Shown here: positions 7,230 to 16,536 of the stretch, piece by piece
Position numbering within the stretch: position 1 is the stretch's first letter
Layout of the letters: the number at the start of each line of letters is the position of its first letter
From: Thermoanaerobacter sp. A7A
Lineage (GTDB): Bacteria; Bacillota; Thermoanaerobacteria; Thermoanaerobacterales; Thermoanaerobacteraceae
Assembly (NCBI RefSeq): GCF_000445185.1
Contig: NZ_AVAF01000119.1
Coordinates: 1-39,762, forward strand
Length of the DNA stretch: 39,762 nt
Direction: 5' to 3'
The notes under the pieces: model-generated
The model's input: the letters and a program-made list of their open reading frames with translations, nothing else
What the model was told of the DNA's origin: nothing
Database searches by the model: none
Made by a program: the position numbers and the translations under genes

Positions 7230-8483
7230 TTACTCTTTTACCCTTACTATATCAGCACCTAATTGTTGAAGCTTTACTTCCATCGCTTCATAACCCCTAT
7301 CTATATGATAAACCTCCATAACCTCCGTCGTACCCTCAGCAGTAAGCCCTGCTATAACCATCGCTGCGCCTGCTCTTAAGTCTGTCGCGTAAAGAGGTGC
7401 ACCTGTCAACTTCTCTACACCTTCAAATATTGCATTTCTTCCTTCTATTCTTACTTTCGCTCCCATTTTCTCTAACTCATTTAAATATTTAAATCTATTT
7501 TCATAGATATTTTCAGTAATGACACTTATGCCATCAGCCAAAGCCAAAAGCACCGCAAAGGGCTGTTGCATATCTGTTGGAAAACCAGGATAAGGTAAAG
7601 TCCTTATATCAACATGTTTCAAAGGCCCTTCTCTTCTTACTCTTATCACATCATCGTATTCCTCAACAATGACACCCATTTCTACAAGTTTTGCAATAAT
7701 TGCTTCTAAGTGATTTGGAATTATTCCTTTTATATACACATCACCTTTTGTTGCGGCAGCTGCCACCATGTAAGTTCCTGCTTCTATTTGGTCAGGAATA
7801 ATAGTATAGTGACATCCGTGAAGCTTGTCTACGCCTGTTATCTTAATAGTATCTGTACCAGCACCTTTGATATTCGCTCCCATGGCATTTAAAAAGTTTG
7901 CTACATCAACTACATGGGGCTCTTTTGCACAGTTTTCTAATATCGTTACCCCTTCAGCTTTAACTGCTGCCAACATCAAATTTATAGTAGCACCTACACT
8001 CGCCACATCAAAATATATATGATTCCCTACTAATTTATCAGCTTTAATCCTTATAAGTCCATGTTCTATAGTAGTCTCCGCACCTAAAGCTTCAAACCCT
8101 TTAATATGCTGATCAATAGGTCTTACACCAATATTACACCCACCTGGCATAGCTATTACTGCCTCATTAAATCTACTTAAAAGTGCACCTATAAGATAAT
8201 AAGAAGCCCTCATCTGGCTTGCTAAATCTCGAGGGGGGTAAAAGGAATTAAGCCCTTCAGGGGCAATTACTACTTCGTGTTTTTTCTTTTCTACTTTTCC
8301 TCCCAGATGGCGTATCATCTGGACTAATAATTCTATATCTTTTATATCAGGCAAATTATCTATCACACTCGGAGTATCAGCCAATAGGGCTGCGGGAAGG
8401 ATTGCAACAGCAGAGTTTTTAGCGCCACTTATCTGTATACTTCCTTTAAGGGGCTTTCCTCCTTTTATTATAAACTTTTCCAT
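7230..8483 (-). CDS. murA: UDP-N-acetylglucosamine 1-carboxyvinyltransferase
   Basis: 417 aa, full length. K22-N23 in [18 protein letters not shown], the phosphoenolpyruvate/fosfomycin cysteine C116 in [15 protein letters not shown], and R/D-rich loops such as [11 protein letters not shown] all match MurA. It catalyses the first committed step of peptidoglycan synthesis, adding enolpyruvate to UDP-GlcNAc. It lies in the Wal cluster between yycI and htrA, where Bacillus has walJ, linking cell-wall synthesis to WalRK control. Firmicutes often carry a second copy (murAB/murZ), which could lie elsewhere. Confidence 0.96.
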   Translation of the reverse strand: MEKFIIKGGKPLKGSIQISGAKNSAVAILPAALLADTPSVIDNLPDIKDIELLVQMIRHLGGKVEKKKHEVVIAPEGLNSFYPPRDLASQMRASYYLIGALLSRFNEAVIAMPGGCNIGVRPIDQHIKGFEALGAETTIEHGLIRIKADKLVGNHIYFDVASVGATINLMLAAVKAEGVTILENCAKEPHVVDVANFLNAMGANIKGAGTDTIKITGVDKLHGCHYTIIPDQIEAGTYMVAAAATKGDVYIKGIIPNHLEAIIAKLVEMGVIVEEYDDVIRVRREGPLKHVDIRTLPYPGFPTDMQQPFAVLLALADGISVITENIYENRFKYLNELEKMGAKVRIEGRNAIFEGVEKLTGAPLYATDLRAGAAMVIAGLTAEGTTEVMEVYHIDRGYEAMEVKLQQLGADIVRVKE

Positions 8484-8609
8484 TTTTCAATCTTCCCTTC
8501 AAATCAATAAAATAAATTAAACTTAAACAGTATCACAATATATACTTTAATACAATTTAAAATATTTTACAAGTATTTAAGGGTTAAAAAAAAGAAGAAG
8601 AAGGTGGTA

Positions 8610-9440
8610 TTATTTACCTTCCTCAAAATTTCCCGTATAAGCGTTTATGTAATATCTGTTGCCATCCTGAGTAGTTATCCTCCAAACAGGTACTGCTTCT
8701 CCTTTAGTAGCACTGCTCCAGTTAAAATAATAGCCTAATTTTATTTCTTTTACAACCATAAGTTTTGCATCCGTCTTTATCTCCACAAGCTTCAAAAGAG
8801 CATAAGCCGCATTTATCACCTCTTTTTTCGCCTTTTCCATCACAACAGAACCAAACCAAGACTTTGAAAATTCAAAGCTTTTGTCATCTATTTTCCCTTC
8901 CATCCATCCGCCATCTATGAAGTAATCCTTATAGGTTTGAAAATACTTTATCTTTACCTCTTTACCTTGAGAAATTTTTTCAACTTGTACATTTATTTCT
9001 TTAAAATGATAATTATTTATAAAATTCTGTACATACTCTTCCTTTTGAGAAGAAGACATATCTTTAAATTTATCGCTCTTTTCAAAATAATAAAAACTAA
9101 TGCCATCTACTTTGATAGTTTTATCTTCAAATTTAAAAATTGTATATCTATTTTCTTTGTATTTTTCATATTTTTGACTTTTAATAAAATTTTCTAAAAC
9201 AAAACTTTCATCAAATATTTCTCTCGTTACCTTAACAAGAGGCATTGGCTCTGTCTCTTGCGGAATTGTAGTTTTCAAAATTATGTTGTTTTGCAATAAG
9301 ACTTCCTCTATTGAATACAAATCTTGCCTTGATAAAAGCTGGGGTTGCGGTTTATTAATTTTAGCAATAGTTAGATATAAAAGAACATTCAAAATCGCAA
9401 AGGTAATTATCAGCACTGTCTTTGCTTTAGACCAGTTCAT
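8610..9440 (-). CDS. yycI: WalRK accessory regulator YycI/WalI
   Basis: 276 aa. Single N-terminal membrane anchor (MNWSKAKTVLIITFAILNVL), then an extracytoplasmic domain ending in the YycI-type block YYFNWSSA...GEAVPVWRITTQDG with YYINAYTGNFEEGK. In Bacillus YycH and YycI bind WalK in the membrane and restrain it. It starts 3 bp after the yycH stop, so the two are coupled. Followed by a gene-free 126-bp gap before murA. Confidence 0.88.
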   Translation of the reverse strand: MNWSKAKTVLIITFAILNVLLYLTIAKINKPQPQLLSRQDLYSIEEVLLQNNIILKTTIPQETEPMPLVKVTREIFDESFVLENFIKSQKYEKYKENRYTIFKFEDKTIKVDGISFYYFEKSDKFKDMSSSQKEEYVQNFINNYHFKEINVQVEKISQGKEVKIKYFQTYKDYFIDGGWMEGKIDDKSFEFSKSWFGSVVMEKAKKEVINAAYALLKLVEIKTDAKLMVVKEIKLGYYFNWSSATKGEAVPVWRITTQDGNRYYINAYTGNFEEGK

Positions 9441-9443
9441 AAT

Positions 9444-10733
9444 TTATACCCCATTGTAAATCAACTTTCCATTAAATATGTTTATAAAAAACACTTTATT
9501 GTTACTTTCTCCAATCCAAACAGGGATAAATTGTCCCTCATAATACGCATAACCTATTTTTAAATCAGAAAGCGGTTCTCGCCAGTTTATCTCTTTTAAT
9601 CCCATTGCAAGAGGTTGCTTCAATTTTGCATGAGAAATTAAATAACTTCCATTACTCATCAAATCTAAATACAAAACTTGTGCATATTTAATATTGCCAT
9701 TTGAAATATTTATTTCGATTGGAAAATCCAGCATTTCTTTTTGCAAAATTCGAAGAGGATAATCAAATATATAATTAAAATAAAAAGTATATTCCCCTTT
9801 TTCTTCTTTGAAATCCATCAGATAAATATCGTCAACTTTTATCCCTATTTCCTCCAAAAAGACGACAGATTTTCTCAGTGCAAAATTTTTATCAGTTGAA
9901 GAAGGTTCAGAAATGGTATTATAAAACTCTATATACCCATTTTGATATAGTCGCAAACTTTTTAAGCCGTCGGTATAAACAGTACATCCACTATTCTCAG
10001 TAATTTTTCTCACAACAGAAATATTCGTAAAAAATTTCTCTAAAAAACGGTGGTCAGATTCAAAATTTGTTTCTTTATTATATATTTTTTTAATCGAAAA
10101 AGTGAGAGAAGGTATGTACACGTTTTTTTCAAAATATGTATTGCCTTCCTCATAAACAGATTCACATACACTTACCTCATCCTTAGGCAAATTTTCTATA
10201 ATGTTTTTTAAAACCCCCATATTTGAATAATTTAAGCTGTAAAATTTTTTATTGGTTGCATCCTTCACAAAAATTTGATTTTTGTCTATGTTAACGATAA
10301 TCTCTTCTACATATATATCGCTATTTATTTTTCTAAACCAGCTATCTCTGTTGGTAAAAATATCTTTTAGCAGGTCACCATTTACACTTTTTCCTATTAA
10401 AAACCGTATAAATGTACCTTTTTGTGCGTTTCCCCAACTATTATCATCGACTACATTTATTTTTTCTTCTTTATTTGAATTAATAAAATTTGCTGTTTTT
10501 TCCCATAGAGAAAAAGAAAAATCTCCATTTGACACCAAATATACTTTACCTTGAATACCAACAAAAGTGTATTCTGGCCTAATTATACGAAAAATGTCCA
10601 CTTTTGCATTTGTGGACTTTTTATTAATAAAAGATAATTCATTTTGAGGAAAGGATATCCACAGTTTATAAGTTAAATACACGCTCGTTAAAACAAGAAA
10701 AAACAATAGCAGTGACTTAACTTTTTCCTTCAT
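9444..10733 (-). CDS. yycH: WalRK accessory regulator YycH/WalH
   Basis: 429 aa. One N-terminal membrane helix (about residues 7-26), then a large external domain. The C-terminus AYYEGQFIPVWIGESNNKVFFINIFNGKLIYNG repeats the PVW...YYINAYTG pattern seen in YycI, as expected because the two share a related fold. It is coupled to yycI downstream and follows the small secreted gene. Assignment rests on position and topology plus this C-terminal block. Confidence 0.85.
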   Translation of the reverse strand: MKEKVKSLLLFFLVLTSVYLTYKLWISFPQNELSFINKKSTNAKVDIFRIIRPEYTFVGIQGKVYLVSNGDFSFSLWEKTANFINSNKEEKINVVDDNSWGNAQKGTFIRFLIGKSVNGDLLKDIFTNRDSWFRKINSDIYVEEIIVNIDKNQIFVKDATNKKFYSLNYSNMGVLKNIIENLPKDEVSVCESVYEEGNTYFEKNVYIPSLTFSIKKIYNKETNFESDHRFLEKFFTNISVVRKITENSGCTVYTDGLKSLRLYQNGYIEFYNTISEPSSTDKNFALRKSVVFLEEIGIKVDDIYLMDFKEEKGEYTFYFNYIFDYPLRILQKEMLDFPIEINISNGNIKYAQVLYLDLMSNGSYLISHAKLKQPLAMGLKEINWREPLSDLKIGYAYYEGQFIPVWIGESNNKVFFINIFNGKLIYNGV

Positions 10734-10745
10734 TCCTCAAACCCT

Positions 10746-11141
10746 CTATCTTAAAAGGGATTTTATTATGTCTTCAATAGCAGTAATTGTTATTTGTAAA
10801 ACCCCATCCTTTTTTGTGAGTATCACGTGTCCTTTTATTATTTGCAGCTGATCACCTTTATAAGCCTTTATGACAATGTAATTATCTCCATAGCTTAAAG
10901 TCAATAATTTTGCAAAAAGCATTGTATCATCAATAACCCATTTGTGGTTTAAATTATCATTTAAAATAAGCTCTACAACAGTATTAGGTTGTCCACTTCC
11001 AGAAATTATAAAATATTTGTTATCTGTCTTTACATCATCTATATTAGTTTTTACCGTTATTAGGTCTTGTGCATATCCATATGACATAAAAAGAGCCATA
11101 AACATCATCACTGCTACAAATAAAGCAACTATTTTTTTCAA
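10746..11141 (-). CDS. Small secreted protein of the Wal cluster
   Basis: 131 aa, not recognised. A clear signal peptide (MKKIVALFVAVMMFMALFMS, cleavage likely after YGYA, about residue 24) precedes a beta-rich domain of about 100 residues: KYFIISGSGQPNTVVELILN and NYIVIKAYKGDQLQIIKGHV look like an Ig-like or carboxypeptidase-regulatory-type sandwich. TTG start with GGAGGGA 6 bp upstream. It sits between walK and yycH, a place without a gene in Bacillus. A role at the WalK/YycHI complex outside the membrane is inference from position. Confidence 0.75.
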   Translation of the reverse strand: MKKIVALFVAVMMFMALFMSYGYAQDLITVKTNIDDVKTDNKYFIISGSGQPNTVVELILNDNLNHKWVIDDTMLFAKLLTLSYGDNYIVIKAYKGDQLQIIKGHVILTKKDGVLQITITAIEDIIKSLLR

Positions 11142-11228
11142 GGATATCCCTCCTTCTCCTTTATGGTTTTATTATACAGTACTATTATTACAATATTGTT
11201 ACAGTAATATTAAATTATTATTACGAAT

Positions 11229-12935
11229 TTACTGGTATGGCAGTTTAACCCTCACTATAGTGCCTTTTCCTACTTCGCTTTCTATGTTTACTTCTCCTTT
11301 GTGAAGTTCTACAATTTGTTTTACAATAGAAAGCCCCAAACCTGTACCTCCAAGCTCTCTGGATCTGGCTTTATCTACTCTGTAAAACCTTTCAAAGATT
11401 CGAGGCAGGTCTTCTTTAGGAATTCCTATACCGTTGTCTTCCACAATGAAGGTTGCAAAATTTTCATCGTATTCTGTCATAACTTTTATCATTCCGTTTT
11501 CTGGAGTGTATTTTATAGCATTGGTTACTAGGTTCACTATAACTTGTTCCATTTTATCTTTGTCAATATACACATGCCTTGGCGTTTCTTGAAGGTCTAC
11601 GATAAGTTTCTGATTTTTTTTATGAGCTTCAATAGAAAGTCTATTTATTACGTCAATTATTACTTCATTTAAATTTTTATGCTCAAATTTGAGGTTTTTG
11701 TCTTCAGAATCCATTTTAGATAAAAGAAGCAAATCTTTTACAAGACGTGTCATTCTGTCAGTTTCTGAATCTATTATTTTTAAAAATCTCTTTAAATATT
11801 CAGCATCTACGTCGCTGTAAAGAAGAGTTTCAACATAGCTTTTTATGGTAGCAAGAGGAGTTCTAAGTTCATGAGAGACATTTGCCACAAACTCCTTCCT
11901 CATGGCATCCAATTTGTGTTGCTCCGTGATATCGTGAAGTACATAAACATATCCTTCTATTTGTTGATTGCTTTTTAGCGGAGCTATGTTAACTGTTAAA
12001 ACCTTGTTTCCGCAATTCATTGTCGCTACTGCATCTTCTTTTTCTAAATTTAGTATTCCCTCTATTGGCATTCCTAATTCCAGCTTCACAGTTAACATTT
12101 TCTCGGCAGCCTCATTATAGTGGATTATGTTGCCTTTTGCATCTGTTGCCACAACACCATCGGTCATAAATTGTATAATAGCTTCTATTTTGTTTTTTTC
12201 ACCTTGAATATCATTTAAAGTCTGTTTTAACCGCAAAGATAAAAAATTAAACATTTCACCTAATTTTCCTATTTCATCATTAGATTTTATCTTTATCGTC
12301 ACATCAAAATTACCTTCTGCCATCTTTTGAGCATATTTTGTCACTTCTTTGATGGGGTCAGTTATAGTCTTGGACAAAATATATCCAAGCACCATAGTAA
12401 TTCCAACAGCAAAAAGAGTAGCACTCGAAAGAATCAAATTGACATCCCATAAAGTCTCATATATTCCATTTAAAGAACCGCTAATATACACAACTCCATT
12501 TATTTTACCATCGCTATTATAAACTGGCATGGCAAAGCTTTTTATTTTTCCAGTAGAATTATAATCATCAGTCACTTCATTTCCGATTTCTCCTGATAGG
12601 GCTTTGACAATAGCAGGAGTCATCATTTTTCCCCTATCCCCAGTTGAACTAGCTAAAATATTTCCTTTATTATCCAAAATGTACACATACTTTACGTTTG
12701 AATTAGGACCCATGTACATATTTATCACATTTTTTAAGCTTTTTGCATCCATGTTGTCTTTAAGGGTAAAAGAAATACCTCGTGCTTGCGCTTCAAGGTA
12801 ATTGTCAAAGTTATTCATGTGGTAATTTTCAAGAGATTTATAAAGATATACCCATATGATTTCCATTGCTACAAGTATTAGCAAAGTATATATGAGAATT
12901 ATTTTCCATTGAATGCTTTTAAATCTGCTTCTCAT
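11229..12935 (-). CDS. walK: Sensor histidine kinase WalK
   Basis: 568 aa. Order: membrane helix 1 (about 11-31), external PDC/Cache-type domain (about 40-160), helix 2 (about 166-188), HAMP (189-241), PAS (about 250-340), HisKA with H355 in ANVSHELRTPLATIKSY, and the ATPase domain with N472, DNGIG 500-504 and GGTGLGL 529-535. This is the full WalK (YycG) architecture, which senses the state of the cell wall and phosphorylates WalR. The start is ATG 12935, inside the walR 3' end (17-bp overlap); codons further upstream are only walR sequence in another frame. Confidence 0.93.
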   Translation of the reverse strand: MRSRFKSIQWKIILIYTLLILVAMEIIWVYLYKSLENYHMNNFDNYLEAQARGISFTLKDNMDAKSLKNVINMYMGPNSNVKYVYILDNKGNILASSTGDRGKMMTPAIVKALSGEIGNEVTDDYNSTGKIKSFAMPVYNSDGKINGVVYISGSLNGIYETLWDVNLILSSATLFAVGITMVLGYILSKTITDPIKEVTKYAQKMAEGNFDVTIKIKSNDEIGKLGEMFNFLSLRLKQTLNDIQGEKNKIEAIIQFMTDGVVATDAKGNIIHYNEAAEKMLTVKLELGMPIEGILNLEKEDAVATMNCGNKVLTVNIAPLKSNQQIEGYVYVLHDITEQHKLDAMRKEFVANVSHELRTPLATIKSYVETLLYSDVDAEYLKRFLKIIDSETDRMTRLVKDLLLLSKMDSEDKNLKFEHKNLNEVIIDVINRLSIEAHKKNQKLIVDLQETPRHVYIDKDKMEQVIVNLVTNAIKYTPENGMIKVMTEYDENFATFIVEDNGIGIPKEDLPRIFERFYRVDKARSRELGGTGLGLSIVKQIVELHKGEVNIESEVGKGTIVRVKLPYQ

Positions 12936-13614
12936 CGCTAAAATAGTAACCAACCCCTCTTTTTGTGTGAATAAGCTTGGGGTTACTGGGGTCATCTTCA
13001 ATTTTTTCTCTCAGTCTTCTTATGGTGACATCTACTGTTCTAATATCACCCAGATATTCATAACCCCATACCTTTTCCAATAGCATTTCGCGTGAAAAAA
13101 TAAGCCCCTTGTTTAAAATGAGAAATCTCAAAAGTTCAAATTCTCTGGAGGTAAGTTCTATCTCTTTATTGTTTTTTTCTACTTTATATTTCGACATGTC
13201 AATTTTTAAATTTTTTACGTAAATGATATTCCCAGACTCGTTTCCATTTAAACTAATTCTCCTTAAATTAGCTTTTACTCGTGCTATGAGTTCTCTTATA
13301 GAAAAAGGTTTCGTTATGTAGTCATCAGCTCCCAATTCCAGTCCCAATACTTTGTCTACTTCTTCCTCTTTAGCCGTCAACATCAAAATAGGTATAGTCA
13401 TTGATTGCCTTAGAGTCCTTAGTACTGAAAAACCGTCTAATTTAGGCAACATCACATCAAGTATTATCAAATCTGGATTTTGCTCTTTTGCTATTTTTAA
13501 AGCCTCTTCCCCATCATAAGCTTCATAAGTTATGTATCCCTCTTTTTCCAGATTGTATTTGATTATCTCAACTATAGGCTTCTCATCATCAACTATCAGT
13601 ATTCTGTAACTCAT
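12919..13614 (-). CDS. walR: Response regulator WalR
   Basis: 231 aa. Receiver domain with acidic pocket D9-D10, phosphoacceptor D53 (LIILDVMLPKLDG), T80 and the KPF lysine. It is followed by an OmpR/PhoB winged helix (TSREFELLRFLI...DVTIRRLREKIEDDP...TKRGVGYYF). WalR is usually essential and controls autolysins and cell-wall turnover; the M23, MurA and HtrA genes nearby are plausible targets. First gene of the cluster; only 59 bp separate it from the upstream gene, so it may depend partly on read-through of the 13645-13675 hairpin. Confidence 0.93.
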   Translation of the reverse strand: MSYRILIVDDEKPIVEIIKYNLEKEGYITYEAYDGEEALKIAKEQNPDLIILDVMLPKLDGFSVLRTLRQSMTIPILMLTAKEEEVDKVLGLELGADDYITKPFSIRELIARVKANLRRISLNGNESGNIIYVKNLKIDMSKYKVEKNNKEIELTSREFELLRFLILNKGLIFSREMLLEKVWGYEYLGDIRTVDVTIRRLREKIEDDPSNPKLIHTKRGVGYYFSDEKQI

Positions 13615-13644
13615 TTTACTTCCCCCTTGTCTTTTTATAGGGTT

Positions 13645-13675
13645 AAAGCAAGAAGAGCAACACTCTCCTTGCTTT
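13645..13675 (-). terminator. Hairpin between the peptidase MA gene and walR
   Basis: 8-bp AAAGCAAG/CTTGCTTT stem, extended by 4 bp past a mismatch, at the end of the upstream gene. Only a short TTT follows, so it is probably a leaky terminator or attenuator. Confidence 0.6.
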
Positions 13676-14480
13676 ATTTCACTGAATCTATAAATTTCTC
13701 TAAATCTTGTCCTGTAACTTTATAAAAACTCTCACTTAAACTTAACCCTCTCCCCAAATATTTTAAAATATCTCTTATGCTTTGCATCCCATATTTATCA
13801 CTTATGGCTTTTACTATTTCAAAAGACCTTTTATAGGCCAATGTCTCATCTAATTGGTTAAAGTTATAAGTCAACTCTTTGAGGGAATAGGGTTTATCAC
13901 CTGTTACACCTTCACCCCAGACAAAACCGTTTTCTCGATATTCTTCCAAAAGGGCTATACCTTCTGTAAACCATACGGGGTAATTGCCTCTCGCAATATC
14001 ATCTACAACAAGGTGGGCAAATTCGTGTACAATCGGTCCGTCATGCTCAAAGACTTTTTCTAGGTCTTCTGTAGGACTAATCCACAGTTCAGGTGATACT
14101 ATGCTTATGACTCCATTTAAATAAAGCCCCATCGCAGTATCCCCTTTTGCTAGTGAAAAATCTGTGTTCATTTTTTCAGGGTCATGGTACATTATAATGA
14201 CGGTTTTACCAAGTGGTTTGTAATCTAAATCTTTAGTAACACTATCATAATGTTTTTCTGCAATTTCTAAAACAAGAGAAACGTATTTTTCATCTGGCAT
14301 GGTATATCGCACTATAAAGTGCTCACTTTGTGTTGTTTTGTAATCTTTTACATTATCTGTTAAACTATTTTCTTTTATTTCTCTCACATAAGGATAGGAA
14401 GCCACCATAATTTTGTTAGCATAATAAAGAGAAATGAACAAAATAAGTACAATAGCAAAAACAATAATTTTCTTTTTCAC
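13674..14480 (-). CDS. Membrane-anchored peptidase MA-like metalloprotease
   Basis: 268 aa. N-terminal helix (residues 4-20) as anchor or signal. Gluzincin zinc site H152-E-F-A-H156 in IVHEFAHLVVDD with the downstream glutamate E173 in WFTEGIALLEEY, as in the peptidase MA family. The C-terminus (ETLAYKRSFEIVKAISDKYG) fits the helical lid of that family. GTG start at 14480 behind GAGGTGAT. It acts outside the membrane; substrate unknown. Own promoter at 14589-14617; directly upstream of walR. Confidence 0.82.
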   Translation of the reverse strand: MKKKIIVFAIVLILFISLYYANKIMVASYPYVREIKENSLTDNVKDYKTTQSEHFIVRYTMPDEKYVSLVLEIAEKHYDSVTKDLDYKPLGKTVIIMYHDPEKMNTDFSLAKGDTAMGLYLNGVISIVSPELWISPTEDLEKVFEHDGPIVHEFAHLVVDDIARGNYPVWFTEGIALLEEYRENGFVWGEGVTGDKPYSLKELTYNFNQLDETLAYKRSFEIVKAISDKYGMQSIRDILKYLGRGLSLSESFYKVTGQDLEKFIDSVK

Positions 14481-14588
14481 CCTGTATCACCTCACATACA
14501 TTTAAAACCCCGTATGTAATTTATATGTAGAGGCTTTTATATGTATGAAGCGATACAGTTTTTTTTTGACAAATATAATTACAACTGT

Positions 14589-14617
14589 ATTATAACATTC
14601 ATAAATACTTGTAGCAA
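14589..14617 (-). promoter_or_regulatory. Sigma-A promoter of the peptidase MA gene
   Basis: Minus strand TTGCTA (14612-14617), 17 bp, TATAAT (14589-14594). It leaves a leader of about 100 nt in which I see no riboswitch. Confidence 0.7.
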
Positions 14618-14632
14618 CCCTACAAAAATAAA

Positions 14633-14650
14633 AAGCCCTCCATAGGGCTT
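14633..14650 (-). terminator. Terminator beyond the M23 gene
   Basis: 7-bp stem AAGCCCT/AGGGCTT around loop CCAT, followed on the minus strand by TTTTTATTTTT. Its core (14636-14649) recurs exactly at 14922-14935. Confidence 0.8.
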
Positions 14651-14921
14651 CAGACTGTAGACAAACTTTCGGAAATAGGATATTTTGCATAAGGAACGAC
14701 TTGTGACAAAGCGACAACAAAACTTAGCAAGACCAAGGGTGGAGGCAGGGCCGAAGCCATGGATGGCGAAGGCGGGCACTAAGACAAAGAGGTCGAATGT
14801 GCCCGATACCCTGCCGGAGCCCGAAGGTCGAGCCTTAGTTTTGTCGCTTTGGAACACCAGAGTGACGATGCAAAATATCCTATTTTAAAAATTTTTTTAA
14901 CTTTGTCAACAAGCTAAAGCT
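14650..14921. mobile_element. MITE-like palindromic element inserted in a terminator
   Basis: About 270 bp, markedly GC-richer in its core than its surroundings. It folds on itself through nested inverted repeats: a perfect 18-bp pair (14673-14690 with 14868-14885), a pair rich in CAAAGCGACAA/TTGTCGCTTTG (about 14707-14726 with 14832-14850), GGCAGGG/CCCTGCC (14744-14750 with 14809-14815) and GGGCAC/GTGCCC (14774-14779 with 14799-14804). The ends GACTGTAGACAAA and TTTGTCAACAAGC are imperfect terminal inverted repeats. A 14-bp direct repeat of the terminator core flanks it (14636-14649, 14922-14935). It encodes no convincing protein; short open frames in it are by-products of the palindrome. 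Confidence 0.6.
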
Positions 14922-14943
14922 CCCTCCATAGGGCTCGATAATT

Positions 14944-16299
14944 TCATCTATTTAAATAGGGCAAAGGATTAACTGGAACGCCATTTTTTCTAACTTCAAA
15001 GTGGAGATGAGAGCCTGTTGCACGACCTGTCGAACCTACCAAAGCAATTTTTTGTCCTTTCGCCACTTTATCGCCTTTCTTAACAAGGAGTTTACTAGCG
15101 TGTCCGTAATAAGTAACATAACCATTGTGATGGTCAATTTTCACTAAATATCCATAGCCACTTTCCCAACCTGAAAATATAACAGTACCTCCATCTGCAG
15201 CATAAATAGGCGAACCTTGTGGTGCCGCTATATCAACTCCTGTGTGAAGTCTCCCCCACCTTTGTCCAAATCTTGAAGTGATAGTACCTCTCGCAGGATA
15301 ATTAAAGGACCCTGTAGCAATATAAGATATTCTTTTCGAACCTACAGCAACTATTTTGTTGATAGGCTTTTCAAGTATATTTTCACTCTTTACCTCTTTT
15401 GAAACCTCAACGCCATTGTAACTTACAACAACAGCAGTTACCTCTTTCAAGCCTTTTTTACCTTCTACTAACACTTTAGACTGATTGGTATACAATTTGT
15501 CATCTTTAGTAAGCTTTGTCTCAAAAGGTATTTTCTCTTTGTAAACTATTCTCTTTTCAGTAACAACCGTGACATTAGGTACAGCAGAAGATAAATATAT
15601 TACTTGTCCTGGTTTTAAATTTTCTGTAAGGCCAGGATTTAATTTTAAAATATCATCAATGTACATGTCGTGAGCTCTTGCAATAGACCACAAACTATCG
15701 TTTTCTTTTACAGTGTATGTAACAGCTTTTTTTACAGGTTGTTGCAATATTTTTAACGCTTCCTCAAAGCTTACTAAATATTTTGGAGGTATGTACTTTT
15801 CTTCAATTTTGACATCCTCTTTAAAATATGTTCTATCAGAATCCCTTGCGTATTTATTCTTTAACATTTCAAGAACCTTATTTGCCTCTTCTTCATTTTT
15901 TAACGCAGTCACAAACTTGCCATCTACTATTATGGCAGCAGCTTTGCAGCTAAAACTCATAGCATTTTCCAAATTAGCATAAATTTTATGTACATCTGTC
16001 AACTCTTTATTTGATACTCTTACCCTTTCAAATTTTATTTGCTGATTTAAAACTATATCCGTTCCTGTCTTTTGCTTTTCTTTTTTATGTAATTCTTCTA
16101 TAAAACTTTTTACCTCATCTATATTCTTGGTAATTCCAATAGTTTCACCATCTACTGTTATCTTGTAGGCAAATCCTTCTTCATATACAATAAAAGAAAG
16201 ACCTATGGACAGTGCTACCACAAAAGCTATAATATTGTTCTTGTAAGTCTTTAATAAACCAAGAAAAAACTTATAGCTTTTATCCCCCACCTTCCCCAT
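14944..16299 (-). CDS. LysM-G5-M23 cell-wall endopeptidase
   Basis: 451 aa. N-terminal membrane helix (about residues 17-35), a middle region, LysM at about 195-240 (TYTVKENDSLWSIARAHDMY), G5 domain at about 243-325 (KRIVYKEKIPFETKL), and C-terminal peptidase M23 with zinc ligands in GRLHTGVDIAAP and SHLHFEVRKNG. The protein binds glycans and cuts peptide cross-links in peptidoglycan at the cell surface; in sporulating relatives such proteins also act in spore envelopes. It is transcribed divergently from the DnaD gene and, by family, is a likely WalR target. Confidence 0.93.
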   Translation of the reverse strand: MGKVGDKSYKFFLGLLKTYKNNIIAFVVALSIGLSFIVYEEGFAYKITVDGETIGITKNIDEVKSFIEELHKKEKQKTGTDIVLNQQIKFERVRVSNKELTDVHKIYANLENAMSFSCKAAAIIVDGKFVTALKNEEEANKVLEMLKNKYARDSDRTYFKEDVKIEEKYIPPKYLVSFEEALKILQQPVKKAVTYTVKENDSLWSIARAHDMYIDDILKLNPGLTENLKPGQVIYLSSAVPNVTVVTEKRIVYKEKIPFETKLTKDDKLYTNQSKVLVEGKKGLKEVTAVVVSYNGVEVSKEVKSENILEKPINKIVAVGSKRISYIATGSFNYPARGTITSRFGQRWGRLHTGVDIAAPQGSPIYAADGGTVIFSGWESGYGYLVKIDHHNGYVTYYGHASKLLVKKGDKVAKGQKIALVGSTGRATGSHLHFEVRKNGVPVNPLPYLNR

Positions 16300-16331
16300 A
16301 GTATTCTCCTTTCTTCTGTTAATCTTTTTTA

Positions 16332-16359
16332 ATTATACCATACTTTTTTGTAAAACCAA
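16332..16359 (-). promoter_or_regulatory. Promoter of the M23 gene
   Basis: Minus strand TTGGTT (16354-16359), 16 bp, extended -10 TGGTATAAT (TATAAT at 16332-16337), about 30 bp before the ATG. Confidence 0.6.
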
Positions 16360-16489
16360 ATTTTAATTAATGAAATTTTTAGCATCTTTCTATATTGTAT
16401 GTTATACTTCAAACTAATATTCCTATATATACTTATTTAATTTAACAATATACTCAAATATTCCGATAATTATGTTAAATTCTTTTCAA

Positions 16490-16518
16490 TTGAAGAGGCT
16501 ATTTCGCTGTGTTATAAT
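16490..16518 (+). promoter_or_regulatory. Sigma-A promoter of the DnaD/DnaI genes
   Basis: TTGAAG (16490-16495), 17 bp, TATAAT (16513-16518). The predicted start (about 16525) falls at the GAGGTG ribosome site, so the leader is extremely short, about 12 nt. Confidence 0.7.
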
Positions 16519-16536
16519 ATATTCGAGGTGGGGAGG

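Noticed and set aside
14579..14888. Open frames of 67-92 codons on both strands in the palindromic element
   Set aside because: They mirror each other because the element is an inverted repeat, lack ribosome sites, and resemble no family I know.
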